Shown: positions 15,701 to 22,995 of the stretch, one piece after another | How positions within the stretch are numbered: the stretch's first letter is position 1 | Layout: each line of letters begins with the position of its first letter | NCBI GenBank assembly: GCA_041552055.1 | Contig: JBFELO010000054.1 | Location: forward strand, 1 to 29,438 | Source of the DNA: JBFELO01 sp041552055 | GTDB taxonomy: Bacteria > Acidobacteriota > Thermoanaerobaculia > Thermoanaerobaculales > Sulfomarinibacteraceae | Direction: 5' to 3' | DNA length: 29,438 nt | Notes under the pieces: generated by a model | Told to the model about the DNA's origin: nothing | Database searches by the model: none | Seen by the model: the letters and a program-made list of their open reading frames with translations, nothing else | Made by a program: the position numbers and the translations under genes

Positions 15701-16803
15701 AGGTGGGCGTGATCGCGGGCGAGATGGAGCGGCACACGACCGGCGTCGGCCGCTATCTGTCAGGCCTGTTGGGCGGGCTGGCCCGCTGGGATCACGGAGT
15801 CGATTGGACGCTGTTCTTCCAGGGTGAGCCGTTCGACCACTCGGTGTTCCGGGACGGCGCCTTCGAGCCACGCTTTTCCCGTTTCTCTGGCCATCCGGTG
15901 GTGTGGGAGCAGTGGGTGTTGCCGCGGCAGCTGCGGGGTCACCGGCTGGATCTGCTCTTCGCGCCGGCGTACGCGGTCCCTTTTGGTGTCAGGGTGCCGA
16001 CGGTCGTCACGATCCACGACCTTTCGTTCGAACGCTTCCCCGGAGACTTCGGTCGGCGAGAGCTGTGGCGCCGCCGCCTGTTGGCTCGACGCGCCGCCCG
16101 GGTCGCACGCCGGGTGCTCACCGTGAGTGGGCACATCGCGGACGAACTCCGGGCCACCTACGGTGTCGATCCTCGGCGGCTCGGTGTGGTCCCCAACGGG
16201 ATCGGACGCGACATCCGGGCGGCAGAACCTGCGTCGCGTCTGGAGTCGATCGGAGTACGGCGGCCGTTCTTGCTGGTGGCCGGTACCGTGCTCGATCGAC
16301 GGCTCCCGGGTTTGATCTTGGAGGTGTTCGCCGACATCGCGCGCGAACGGCCCGACCTCCAGCTTGTGTTTGCCGGTGCCAACCGTTTGCGGCGCCCACA
16401 ACAGTTGGACGCATGGGTCGAGCAACAGGAGCTCACCGATCGCGTGCGACTCCCGGGCTGGGTCGAGGACTCTCAGCTGGCCGCTCTCTACGGTGCGGCC
16501 GAGCTCACCCTGTACCTGTCTACCTACGAGGGGTTCGGGATACCCCCGTTGGAGTCGCTCGCGTGCTCGACACCGGCGGTGGTCGGCCCCGGTCTCGCGT
16601 TGGACGAGATCTGGCCCGACTATCCGTTCCGCGTATCCGAGATCGAGCGTGAACAGGTATCGGCCATGGTGCGGCGGGTCCTGAAACGTCCCGCCGAGGT
16701 TGCTGACGTCGTGCGATCCGCCGAGCCGGTGCTGGCGAGGCTGGATTGGGAGACCAGCTCGCGGCTGCTGGTGCGCGAGCTCGAGAGAGCGCTCGAACCG
16801 TGA
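15697..16803 (+). CDS. Family 4 glycosyltransferase
   Basis: A 368-residue GT-B enzyme. MKVGVIAGEMERHTTGVGRY carries the acceptor-side Gly loop, TVVTIHDLSFERFPGDF and VLTVSGHIADELRATYGVD are GT4 strands, and LSTYEGFGIPPLESLACSTP is the E-x7-E donor motif. The donor-site loop usually written EPRKN reads AGTVLDRRLPGLILEVF here, without the usual Lys-Asn pair, a departure from the sister genes. The start is a GTG with GGAGGAGG 11 bases before it. It leads a plus-strand group of three glycosyltransferases and shares a GTGA overlap with the next gene. Confidence 0.88.
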   Translation: MKVGVIAGEMERHTTGVGRYLSGLLGGLARWDHGVDWTLFFQGEPFDHSVFRDGAFEPRFSRFSGHPVVWEQWVLPRQLRGHRLDLLFAPAYAVPFGVRVPTVVTIHDLSFERFPGDFGRRELWRRRLLARRAARVARRVLTVSGHIADELRATYGVDPRRLGVVPNGIGRDIRAAEPASRLESIGVRRPFLLVAGTVLDRRLPGLILEVFADIARERPDLQLVFAGANRLRRPQQLDAWVEQQELTDRVRLPGWVEDSQLAALYGAAELTLYLSTYEGFGIPPLESLACSTPAVVGPGLALDEIWPDYPFRVSEIEREQVSAMVRRVLKRPAEVADVVRSAEPVLARLDWETSSRLLVRELERALEP

Positions 16804-17651
16804 TTTCAGTGTTGGTAGTGAACCGGGACGGTGAGCGGTGGCTGGTGCGATGTCTGGCCAGCGTCGGCGACCCACCGCCTCCCGACGTCGAGGTGGTGCT
16901 GGTTGACAACTGCTCCAGCGATGGGTCGGTCGAGTTGGTGCGTCGTCGATTCCCCCACGTCAACCTGCTGGAGAACCGCCGCAATCTCGGGTTCGGAGCT
17001 GCCAACAACCAGGCCGCCGCTCAGGCGAGGGGCGAGACGTTGCTGCTGCTCAACAACGATGCCTGGCTCGAACCGGGCTGTCTTGCCCTGCTCCACGCAC
17101 GGCTCGATCGCGAGCCCGACCTCGGTCTGGTAGCGCCGCGCCTGATCGGGCCGGATGGCCGGCCACGGTTCGTCTGGTCGCCGGACCGCAGCCTGCTGGG
17201 TGAGGCGGTCCAACGCGTGCGCAACCCGTTCGAAGGAACGGCGTTCAATCACGGGCCAATCGACCGCTTGATGCGGGCGGTTTCGGGTCCCGGCTGGTAC
17301 ACCGCGGCCTGCGTCTTGATCCGCCGTAGTGCGTTCGACGACGTCGGGGGGTTCGATCCTTCGTTCTTCCTCTACTTCGAAGATGCGGACCTGTGCGTTC
17401 GAATTCGCGAGGCCGGATGGAACCTCGATTGTGAACTCGAGGCGGTAGCGGTCCACGCCGGCGGCGGCGGGAAGCTCGGCGGCGCCGTGGCGGATGAGTA
17501 TCGCAGGTCGCAGCTGTACTACTACCGCAAGCACAGGCCGCAATGGGAGCTCGCCGTTCTGAAATTCATACTGGGGCGCAGGTACGGAGGCGGGCAGGTG
17601 CGCGACTGGCTCGACCGGGCCGCACGCGAGGCCGACGGTGAATCTACCTGA
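16800..17651 (+). CDS. Family 2 glycosyltransferase
   Basis: A 283-residue GT-A enzyme. MISVLVVNRDGERWLVRCLA and VVLVDNCSSDGS are the nucleotide-binding motifs, NLGFGAANNQAA matches NxGFAxAxN, LLLLNNDAWL is the DXD region and FFLYFEDADLCVRIREAGW is the ED loop. These are the textbook motifs of the rhamnosyltransferase-like GT2 branch. The GTG at 16800 overlaps the previous stop (GTGA); the open frame from 16746 is an extension without homology to the fold. Its 3' end overlaps the small gene at 17638 by 14 bases. Confidence 0.92.
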   Translation: MISVLVVNRDGERWLVRCLASVGDPPPPDVEVVLVDNCSSDGSVELVRRRFPHVNLLENRRNLGFGAANNQAAAQARGETLLLLNNDAWLEPGCLALLHARLDREPDLGLVAPRLIGPDGRPRFVWSPDRSLLGEAVQRVRNPFEGTAFNHGPIDRLMRAVSGPGWYTAACVLIRRSAFDDVGGFDPSFFLYFEDADLCVRIREAGWNLDCELEAVAVHAGGGGKLGGAVADEYRRSQLYYYRKHRPQWELAVLKFILGRRYGGGQVRDWLDRAAREADGEST

Positions 17652-17838
17652 GTCCGTGGCCCGAGAGATCAAGCGCGCATTGCGGTGGCTGCGGTGCCGC
17701 AGGCAACTCGCCCGCGCCGCGGAAGAGGTCCGTCGCTCGGCCGAAAAGGGGGACCTCGATTCGCGGGTTGCCGACCGACTGCTGCACCATCTGGCGGTGC
17801 TGCGCGACGAACTCGGTGGCGCTGAAAGGAAGTCGTAG
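17638..17838 (+). CDS. Small 66-residue charged helical protein of unknown function
   Basis: A short frame starting with GTG 14 bases before the end of the GT2 gene and stopping one base before the TTG of the next glycosyltransferase. It fills the only gap in the operon exactly. The product is rich in Arg, Glu and Ala and is predicted almost wholly helical: an amphipathic basic first half (EIKRALRWLRCRRQLARAAE) and an acidic-basic second half with LLHHLAVLRDEL. It has no signal peptide or membrane segment. I recognise no family. It might bind a partner glycosyltransferase or the membrane surface, or merely carry ribosomes to the next start. Confidence 0.55.
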   Translation: MNLPESVAREIKRALRWLRCRRQLARAAEEVRRSAEKGDLDSRVADRLLHHLAVLRDELGGAERKS

Positions 17839-17839
17839 G

Positions 17840-18934
17840 TTGCGGATCGGAATCGACGTGGGCAGGGCGCTGAGAGGTTGCGACGGCGTGGCGACCTACT
17901 CGCGACAACTCGCTCGAGGCCTGATCGAGCTCGATCGATCGATTGAACTCCGGCTGTTCGATCTCGACGGTGGCAGGTGCCGCGCCGAGCCGGTGGGCGC
18001 GATGCTGGGCGACCTGCCGGCCAACGTTCGAGTTGCCGACGCGACGCGCTCCGAGGTGGCCGACCTCGACCTGTTTCACTGCACCGCGTATCGCCTTCCA
18101 CCGCCGGGAACCCGTCGCCTGTTGTTCACGGTGCACGATCTCACCTTCCTCTCCCATCCCGAGTTTCACACCCTCGCCAATCGTGTCCGGTGTTTGACCT
18201 CGATGGCCCAGGGGCTCGCTCGCGGAGCCGCGGTGGTCGCGGTCTCGGAGACCAGCCGCAGCGAGTGCGCGCGACTGTTGGCGCTGCCCAATGCGTCGAT
18301 CGAGGTGATCCCTCCTGCCGTGAGCCCGCTGTTTAGTCCCTCGAGTCACCCGACGCGGGATGCCGAGGTAGCCACCGGCCTCGGCGCGACGAAACCCTTC
18401 GTGTTGAATGTGGGCTCCCTCGAGCCGCGCAAGAACCTCGCCGGTGTCCTGGATTGTCTGGACGCGTTGCCGGACGATCTGGCGCACGATCTGCTGCTCG
18501 TGTTGGTGGCATCTGCGGGCTGGCACGATCGCGAGATCCGGCTCCGGCTCGACCCCCTGATCGCGGACGGCAGGATCGTGCTGGTGGGCGACCTGCCTGA
18601 GGAGGAGTTGGTCGCTCTGTACCGCTCTGCGGAAGCGATGGTGTACCCGTCGCTGGTCGAGGGCTTCGGCCTTCCGGTGATCGAGGCGATGGCATGCGGG
18701 ACACCGGTGGTGACGTCGGATCGGTCGTCGATGCGCGAGGTCGCCGGGGATGCGGCCCTGCTCGTGGATCCCGATGACCCGCAGTCGATTGCGGACGGTG
18801 TGGCGCGAGCCGTTCGGGACACCGAGACCCGGGACAGATTGGCTACCATGGGACTGGACCGGAGCCGTGGCTATGCCAACGAGCCGGTGACTCGGCGGAT
18901 GCTCGAGCTGTACCGGCGGCTGGTGGGTGATTGA
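17840..18934 (+). CDS. Family 4 glycosyltransferase
   Basis: A 364-residue GT-B enzyme and the last gene of the plus-strand sugar unit. It begins MRIGIDVGRALRGCDGVATY, with TVHDLTFLSHPEFH, VVAVSETSRSECARLL and NVGSLEPRKNLAGVLDCL as conserved GT4 strands. YPSLVEGFGLPVIEAMACGT is the donor motif. The start is probably the TTG at 17840: it directly follows the stop of the small gene, the conserved fold begins there, and AAAGGAAG (17825-17832) stands seven bases before it. No in-frame ATG is suitably placed. It closely resembles the enzyme at 14090-15388 in its C-terminal half. Confidence 0.9.
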   Translation: MRIGIDVGRALRGCDGVATYSRQLARGLIELDRSIELRLFDLDGGRCRAEPVGAMLGDLPANVRVADATRSEVADLDLFHCTAYRLPPPGTRRLLFTVHDLTFLSHPEFHTLANRVRCLTSMAQGLARGAAVVAVSETSRSECARLLALPNASIEVIPPAVSPLFSPSSHPTRDAEVATGLGATKPFVLNVGSLEPRKNLAGVLDCLDALPDDLAHDLLLVLVASAGWHDREIRLRLDPLIADGRIVLVGDLPEEELVALYRSAEAMVYPSLVEGFGLPVIEAMACGTPVVTSDRSSMREVAGDAALLVDPDDPQSIADGVARAVRDTETRDRLATMGLDRSRGYANEPVTRRMLELYRRLVGD

Positions 18935-18948
18935 ACCCCCTTGCATGT

Positions 18949-18970
18949 CCCTCGAGCTGAGGGATCCCTC
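18949..18970. other. Alternative hairpins just after the glycan operon
   Basis: CCCTC-GAGCT-GAGGG (18949-18963) forms a five-base stem, and the same GAGGG can instead pair with a second CCCTC in the perfect palindrome GAGGGATCCCTC (18959-18970). It starts 15 bases after the stop at 18934. No T tract follows immediately; seven T occur only at 19035-19041, after a weak CTTC/GAAG stem. It may contribute to 3' end formation. Confidence 0.35.
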
Positions 18971-18994
18971 GGTTCCCGTTCCCCTTGCCGTTCC
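18971..18994 (+). repeat. Degenerate CGTTCC hexamer array
   Basis: Four hexamers in register: GGTTCC, CGTTCC, CCTTGC, CGTTCC. A related array in inverted sense lies at 19083-19100. Together they flank the T tract in the 211-base gap 18935-19145, which holds no gene. Confidence 0.65.
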
Positions 18995-19082
18995 AGCACC
19001 CGAGCCGGTCTACCTCAAACTTCGTAGAAGCCTGTTTTTTTGGAGTCAGATGGAACGACGTGACGAGAGTTCCGGTCTTCCG

Positions 19083-19100
19083 GGGAACGGGGACGGGTAC
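19083..19100 (+). repeat. Short GGGNAC hexamer array (inverted partner)
   Basis: GGGAAC, GGGGAC, GGGTAC in register. The sequence is roughly the reverse complement of the array at 18971, so the two could pair. It ends 33 bases before the -10 of the enoyl-CoA hydratase gene. Confidence 0.5.
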
Positions 19101-19133
19101 GTCCGGACGTCCTACCCCACTGAAGGATGCAGG

Positions 19134-19139
19134 TATGAT
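19134..19139 (+). promoter_or_regulatory. Leaderless -10 element TATGAT
   Basis: TATGAT is followed by six bases and the ATG at 19146. No Shine-Dalgarno sequence is present. Confidence 0.6.
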
Positions 19140-19145
19140 GCAGCG

Positions 19146-19943
19146 ATGAACAAGCACGTGCGCCGCGATCGACAAGGCCCGCTCGAGATCCTGACGCTCG
19201 ACGATCCCGAGCACGCAAACGCGCTGTCGGTCGACATGATCGAGGGTCTGCACCGCGCGTTGGTTGCGACCGCGATCGATGACGACCTGCGGGCGGTGAT
19301 CGTCACCGGAGCGGGTCGTCATTTCTCGGCGGGGGCCGACCTCGCCTCTCTCGAACGGCTCGTGGCGGGCAACGACGAGGCGGCGAACCGAGCCGACTCC
19401 GAGCGCTTCGAACGTATGTACGAGGCGCTGCTCGGCCATCCCAAGCTCACGGTTGCGGCCGTCCGGGGGGCCGCGATCGGCGGTGGCTGTGGCCTGGCCA
19501 CGGCCTGCGACCTGGTAGTGGCGGAGCGTAGCGCGCAGTTCGCCTACACCGAGGTCATGATCGGCTTCGTACCGGCCCTGGTATCGACCTTTCTGACTCG
19601 CCGCGTGCCCGGCAATGTGGCCCGTCGACTGCTGCTCGACCCCGAGCGCATCGACGGCCGACGCGCGGTCGATCTCGGGCTCGCCGACGAGCTGGTCGAC
19701 GATGGTCAGGCGCTCGACGAAGCCAGGCGCGCCGCTGTCCGGATCTGCCGCAAGGCGTCTCCGGCGGCGCTGGCCGCCACCAAGCGGCTGCTGAACCAGG
19801 CCGTCGGTCGCGGGTGGCGCGAGGCGCTCGTGATCGCCGCCGGAGCGAACGTCGCGCAGCGGCAGCACGGCGATTGTCAGCGCGGTGTGCGTGCCTTCCT
19901 CGAGACCAAGTCGACACCCGATTGGCTCGAGCCCGAGGAGTAA
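19146..19943 (+). CDS. Enoyl-CoA hydratase/isomerase family protein (methylglutaconyl-CoA hydratase-like)
   Basis: A 265-residue crotonase-fold enzyme acting on an acyl-CoA. The oxyanion-hole segments are RHFSAGADL (58-66) and GAAIGGGCGLATACD (108-122). Of the two catalytic Glu of classical enoyl-CoA hydratase, the second is present (Glu136 in FAYTEVMIGFVPA), but the first position, after GGGC, is Gly116. The GGGxGL and EVxxGxVPAxxS pattern resembles LiuC/AtuE-type hydratases of leucine and terpenoid breakdown, which also carry Gly there, so it need not be inactive. ATG 19146 is chosen over longer alternatives from 18927 because TATGAT lies six bases before it and the conserved fold starts just after. 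It converges with the phosphopantetheinyl transferase, stops 10 bases apart. The substrate is not known. Confidence 0.9.
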   Translation: MNKHVRRDRQGPLEILTLDDPEHANALSVDMIEGLHRALVATAIDDDLRAVIVTGAGRHFSAGADLASLERLVAGNDEAANRADSERFERMYEALLGHPKLTVAAVRGAAIGGGCGLATACDLVVAERSAQFAYTEVMIGFVPALVSTFLTRRVPGNVARRLLLDPERIDGRRAVDLGLADELVDDGQALDEARRAAVRICRKASPAALAATKRLLNQAVGRGWREALVIAAGANVAQRQHGDCQRGVRAFLETKSTPDWLEPEE

Positions 19944-19953
19944 AAGCGTCGAG

Positions 19954-20655
19954 TTATACCGGCCAGTTGACCTTGCGTATCAGCAGTCGTCGACTCCTGC
20001 CGCGGATCGCCACGGTGCACGTTGCCGGCTCCGGCAATACGGCCTGAAGCAGGGTCCAGTCGGCAGCGGCGTGGGGGTCGTTGTTGATGCGGACGAACCG
20101 CAGGGGGTGGAGATCCACCTCGATGACGCGCAACGGCATCGCGATACCACTGCCGACCGCCTTCAGATAGGCCTCCTTACAGGTCCAGAGCGCCAGGAAC
20201 GTCGCCTCTCGGTCATGGTCGGGCAGGGCGCACAGTTGCCGCCACTCGAAGTCGGAGCAGAACCTGGCCGCCAGACGTGCGAGGTTGGGCACCGGTCGGA
20301 GCGACTCCACGTCGACGCCCAGCTCGGAGTATGCCAGCGCGACGGTGGCCGTTGATCCCGAGTGGGCCGCGTTGAAGTGGAGCGTGGGCTGCCCGGTCGG
20401 ACGCTCGAGGCGAGGTTTCCCGCGCGCGCCGGATCCGATTTCGAGGGCCGACGGCTCGACGTCGGTGTAGCGTCCGAGCAGGATTCGGGTGAGGGCCCGT
20501 GTCGCCACGAACCGGCGTCGCGCCGCGTCGACTCGGAGGCGCTCGGCCCGTCTCCGGTCCTCGTCCGGCAGCAGAGATCTCAGGTGTGTCGGTGCCGTAG
20601 CACAATCTGCCCACCACAGGTGGACCTCAGCGTTGACGATTCGGGGCCTGTCCAC
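19954..20655 (-). CDS. 4'-phosphopantetheinyl transferase (Sfp type)
   Basis: A 233-residue enzyme that transfers phosphopantetheine from CoA to a Ser of a carrier protein. Motifs in order: GKPRL (79-83), LHFNAAHSG (92-100), GVDVES with the Mg ligands Asp115 and Glu117, and ALWTCKEAYLKAVGSGI (145-161) with the conserved W-x-x-KEA-x-x-K. The length fits the two-lobed Sfp class rather than the short AcpS class. An ATG at 20676 would add seven residues, but the GTG at 20655 is preferred because TACGAT stands seven bases before it. No polyketide, peptide synthetase or carrier gene is in the window, so its target lies elsewhere. It is divergent from a thioesterase gene, which may hint at a common acyl-chain pathway. 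Confidence 0.9.
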   Translation of the reverse strand: MDRPRIVNAEVHLWWADCATAPTHLRSLLPDEDRRRAERLRVDAARRRFVATRALTRILLGRYTDVEPSALEIGSGARGKPRLERPTGQPTLHFNAAHSGSTATVALAYSELGVDVESLRPVPNLARLAARFCSDFEWRQLCALPDHDREATFLALWTCKEAYLKAVGSGIAMPLRVIEVDLHPLRFVRINNDPHAAADWTLLQAVLPEPATCTVAIRGRSRRLLIRKVNWPV

Positions 20656-20662
20656 TTCCGTG

Positions 20663-20668
20663 ATCGTA
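20663..20668 (-). promoter_or_regulatory. Leaderless -10 element TACGAT
   Basis: On the minus strand TACGAT precedes the GTG at 20655 by seven bases. It forms a back-to-back pair with the element at 20689-20694, with 20 bases between the two hexamers. Confidence 0.5.
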
Positions 20669-20688
20669 GCAGCCATGGCCCGTGGTGT

Positions 20689-20694
20689 TACCCT
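20689..20694 (+). promoter_or_regulatory. Leaderless -10 element TACCCT
   Basis: TACCCT precedes the GTG at 20702 by seven bases. The two divergent promoters must share or overlap their upstream regions, so they may compete for polymerase. Confidence 0.4.
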
Positions 20695-20701
20695 GATCGA
20701 A

Positions 20702-21106
20702 GTGGAAGGCTATCCGTTCGTCGTTCCGATCCAGGTGCGTTGGCGCGACCTCGATGCACTAGCGCACGTCAACAACGCCACGGTGATCACATACGTGGAG
20801 ACCGCCAGGACGGCGCTCTGGAGAGAGCGGTTCGGCGGCGGGGCCGAGATTCCTTTCGTCGTGGCACGCGTCGAGGTCGGGTTCAGGAAGCAGATCACGC
20901 TCGACGACAACGTGCAGGTCGGACTGCGAATCACCGATCTTCGCGGTGCGCGATTCATCTTCGAGTACCGAATCGAGGCCAACGGCGAGCTGGCGGCAGA
21001 GGCGACCACCGTAATGGCCCACGTCGAACCCGGCGCGACCCGACCGACGCGGATTCCGGTCGAGTTGCGGCAGCAGCTGGCGGCGCTGCAGGCCGCCGGC
21101 ACGTGA
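20702..21106 (+). CDS. Hotdog-fold acyl-CoA thioesterase (4HBT/YbgC-like)
   Basis: A 134-residue protein predicted to hydrolyse an acyl-CoA or acyl-carrier thioester. PIQVRWRDLDALAHVNNATV (residues 9-28) is the family signature, containing the catalytic Asp of the VRWxDxDxxxHVNN motif, and YVETARTALWRE is the following helix. The length is typical. GTG 20702 is chosen because the signature lies the usual distance after it and a TACCCT element sits seven bases upstream; the ATG at 20675 would add nine residues. The last 20 residues are a poorly conserved tail. It is convergent with the unknown 587-residue gene. Confidence 0.88.
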   Translation: MEGYPFVVPIQVRWRDLDALAHVNNATVITYVETARTALWRERFGGGAEIPFVVARVEVGFRKQITLDDNVQVGLRITDLRGARFIFEYRIEANGELAAEATTVMAHVEPGATRPTRIPVELRQQLAALQAAGT

Positions 21107-21129
21107 TCCACTCGGTCAGGATGGACCGC

Positions 21130-22893
21130 TCACTCCAAATCGAGCCACCGGAACCAGATCTGATGGTGCGACTTGTACCAGCTCAGCACCTCCTGGATGA
21201 GCTTTTTCTTGTCCGGTGGCAACACGGCGTCACCGACCCGGTCGAAGTGGACCCGCATGCGATCGTCCGGGAGATACTCGATGGCCTCGGAGGCCAGCGT
21301 TTGGAGTTCGTTGCGGATCCGGCCGGAGTCGGAGATCTTGACCGCTCGTGATCGGAAGTCCTGACCGGAGTAAAACCGGTCCAACAGCGGCGAAAACACC
21401 ATCCGCATCTCGTCGAGCGGCTCCATCAACCGGAGGTGGAGAGCGACCTCGAGGATGCCGCTACGGGTGGCGGCGTACGTGGTGACTTTCCAGACGCCAT
21501 CCGCGACGCGTTCGACCCCCGGCGCCCCGGTGTAGGGATCGGTCAGCATATAGCTGGCGAGGGCGAGCACGTGCCAGTCCTTGAGAGGGAACAGATCGTC
21601 GGCGGTGAGCACCCGTTTGTCCACCGGCATCAGTGCGGCCCGAGCCGACCGTAGGACCTCACGGTACTCCTGCGCCTCGTCTTCGGCAACCTCGTGGCCG
21701 AGAGTGTCGGCAAGGCGGACGGCAAAGTCGCTTGCCTCGGGGTCGAGTCGCATGACGTGCCGTTCGCGGTCGTACGGTACGGTGAACTTGGACGAGAAGA
21801 GCGCCATGGACGTCGTGAGGTCGAGGATCGGGTCCAGGCTCGCCGCCTGCATCGCTTCCGCGGTGGCGGCGTAGCCGTCACAAATGAACAGGTGACGAAC
21901 TCCATCGCCGTCGCGGTACGGCCCTACCCGAAAAACCGGCGCGTAGGTGCCCGATTCGGTGAACACCGGCAGACCGGTCTGGGGGATGATCCAGCCGTCC
22001 TCGATCACGTGGGCCCCGAGCGCACTCCACTCCTCCCAGAGCCCTCCCAGGCGTTCGACACGGGCCGCGCCGCCCAGCGTCCAGACGTGGACGTTCTCCG
22101 GAACGATGTCAGGGTAGGTGTGGCGAATCGCCTCCATGACCAGCGGTCGCGGCGTGAGGTAGTCGATCAGAATCGAGCGATCGGCGGCGCGTTGCACGAC
22201 CTCTGACGGCAGCACCAGGGTCCCCATATACCCCTCGTAGGGGCGAGCCACCTTCAGCGGCTGGTCGAACAGGTGGAGGACCGTCATCGGGCCGGTCTCG
22301 CTGCCCTTGGCGAACCGCGATGTGTTTTCCAGGGTATCCACCGCAGCGCCCCACACGGTGATGCCGGCCACCTCGGCATCGCGCCAGAAGTCGGCCCACT
22401 CGTATCCCGGATCGTTGACCAGTCGGTTGACCCTGCGGTCCAGGAAGCGCGCGACCTGGGGTCGGGCGTACACGCGACCGAAGCCGAGCAGCGGGTTGGA
22501 GCCCATCTCCGGCGTCTCGCCGGCCTTCGGCATCAACCCCTCGCCGAGGCTGACCATGACGGCGTGGTTCTCCGGCAGGTTGCGCGTCAGGTACCACAGC
22601 CCTTCGCTCAGCGCGTACGCCGAGACCGCGTCGGCGTCCTTCTTGACTCGGTTGATTTCGGCCTTGTCGAGGTCTCGGCCTTCGCCGTACCGCCCGAACA
22701 ATCGCGTTCCGAGTGCGGTGACAGCGGCCGACAGGATGAACCCGCGTCCCAGTGAGCTGCCGACAAACGAGAACTCCCCGTCGGCCTCACCCTGTACCCA
22801 GCGTTCCTCCACGTCCTCGAGCCACAGGTGGAACCGACCGAGAATCGCCCTCGTGTCGTACACCCACTGGGCTATCCGGTTGCGTCGCTCCAT
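21130..22893 (-). CDS. Conserved-looking 587-residue protein of unknown function
   Basis: A long, well-composed frame on the minus strand whose product I do not recognise. It is soluble, with no signal peptide. Residues 1-40 are a Trp-rich helical start (MERRNRIAQWVYDTRAILGR). FSFVGSSLGRGFILSAAVTALG (about 41-62) is a Gly/Ala-rich segment. Further on are WTLGGAARVERLGGLWEEWS, HLFICDGYAATAEAMQAASL and a charged C-terminal third ending in WYKSHHQIWFRWLDLE. ATG 22893 is chosen over the longer frame from 22980 because AAGGAGT lies nine bases before it. Unlike most genes here it has a leader. It stands 102 bases after RmlD on the same strand and could be cotranscribed. Confidence 0.75.
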   Translation of the reverse strand: MERRNRIAQWVYDTRAILGRFHLWLEDVEERWVQGEADGEFSFVGSSLGRGFILSAAVTALGTRLFGRYGEGRDLDKAEINRVKKDADAVSAYALSEGLWYLTRNLPENHAVMVSLGEGLMPKAGETPEMGSNPLLGFGRVYARPQVARFLDRRVNRLVNDPGYEWADFWRDAEVAGITVWGAAVDTLENTSRFAKGSETGPMTVLHLFDQPLKVARPYEGYMGTLVLPSEVVQRAADRSILIDYLTPRPLVMEAIRHTYPDIVPENVHVWTLGGAARVERLGGLWEEWSALGAHVIEDGWIIPQTGLPVFTESGTYAPVFRVGPYRDGDGVRHLFICDGYAATAEAMQAASLDPILDLTTSMALFSSKFTVPYDRERHVMRLDPEASDFAVRLADTLGHEVAEDEAQEYREVLRSARAALMPVDKRVLTADDLFPLKDWHVLALASYMLTDPYTGAPGVERVADGVWKVTTYAATRSGILEVALHLRLMEPLDEMRMVFSPLLDRFYSGQDFRSRAVKISDSGRIRNELQTLASEAIEYLPDDRMRVHFDRVGDAVLPPDKKKLIQEVLSWYKSHHQIWFRWLDLE

Positions 22894-22995
22894 CAACGTC
22901 GACTCCTTCCACGGCGAACCGGGGAAAGCCCTCTCTTCCGATTCGACACGGTCTCTGTGCGCATGCCCACACTCTGTCACGGAGCGCCGAACGAC

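Noticed and set aside
19020..19041. Rho-independent terminator with seven T
   Set aside because: The preceding stem CTTC/GAAG is only four base pairs and lies about 85 bases after the operon stop, so evidence is too weak to call.
20675..20704. ATG at 20675 as the thioesterase start
   Set aside because: It would add nine residues outside the conserved fold and overlap the alternative start of the divergent gene; the GTG at 20702 has a -10 at the usual spacing. Not fully excluded.
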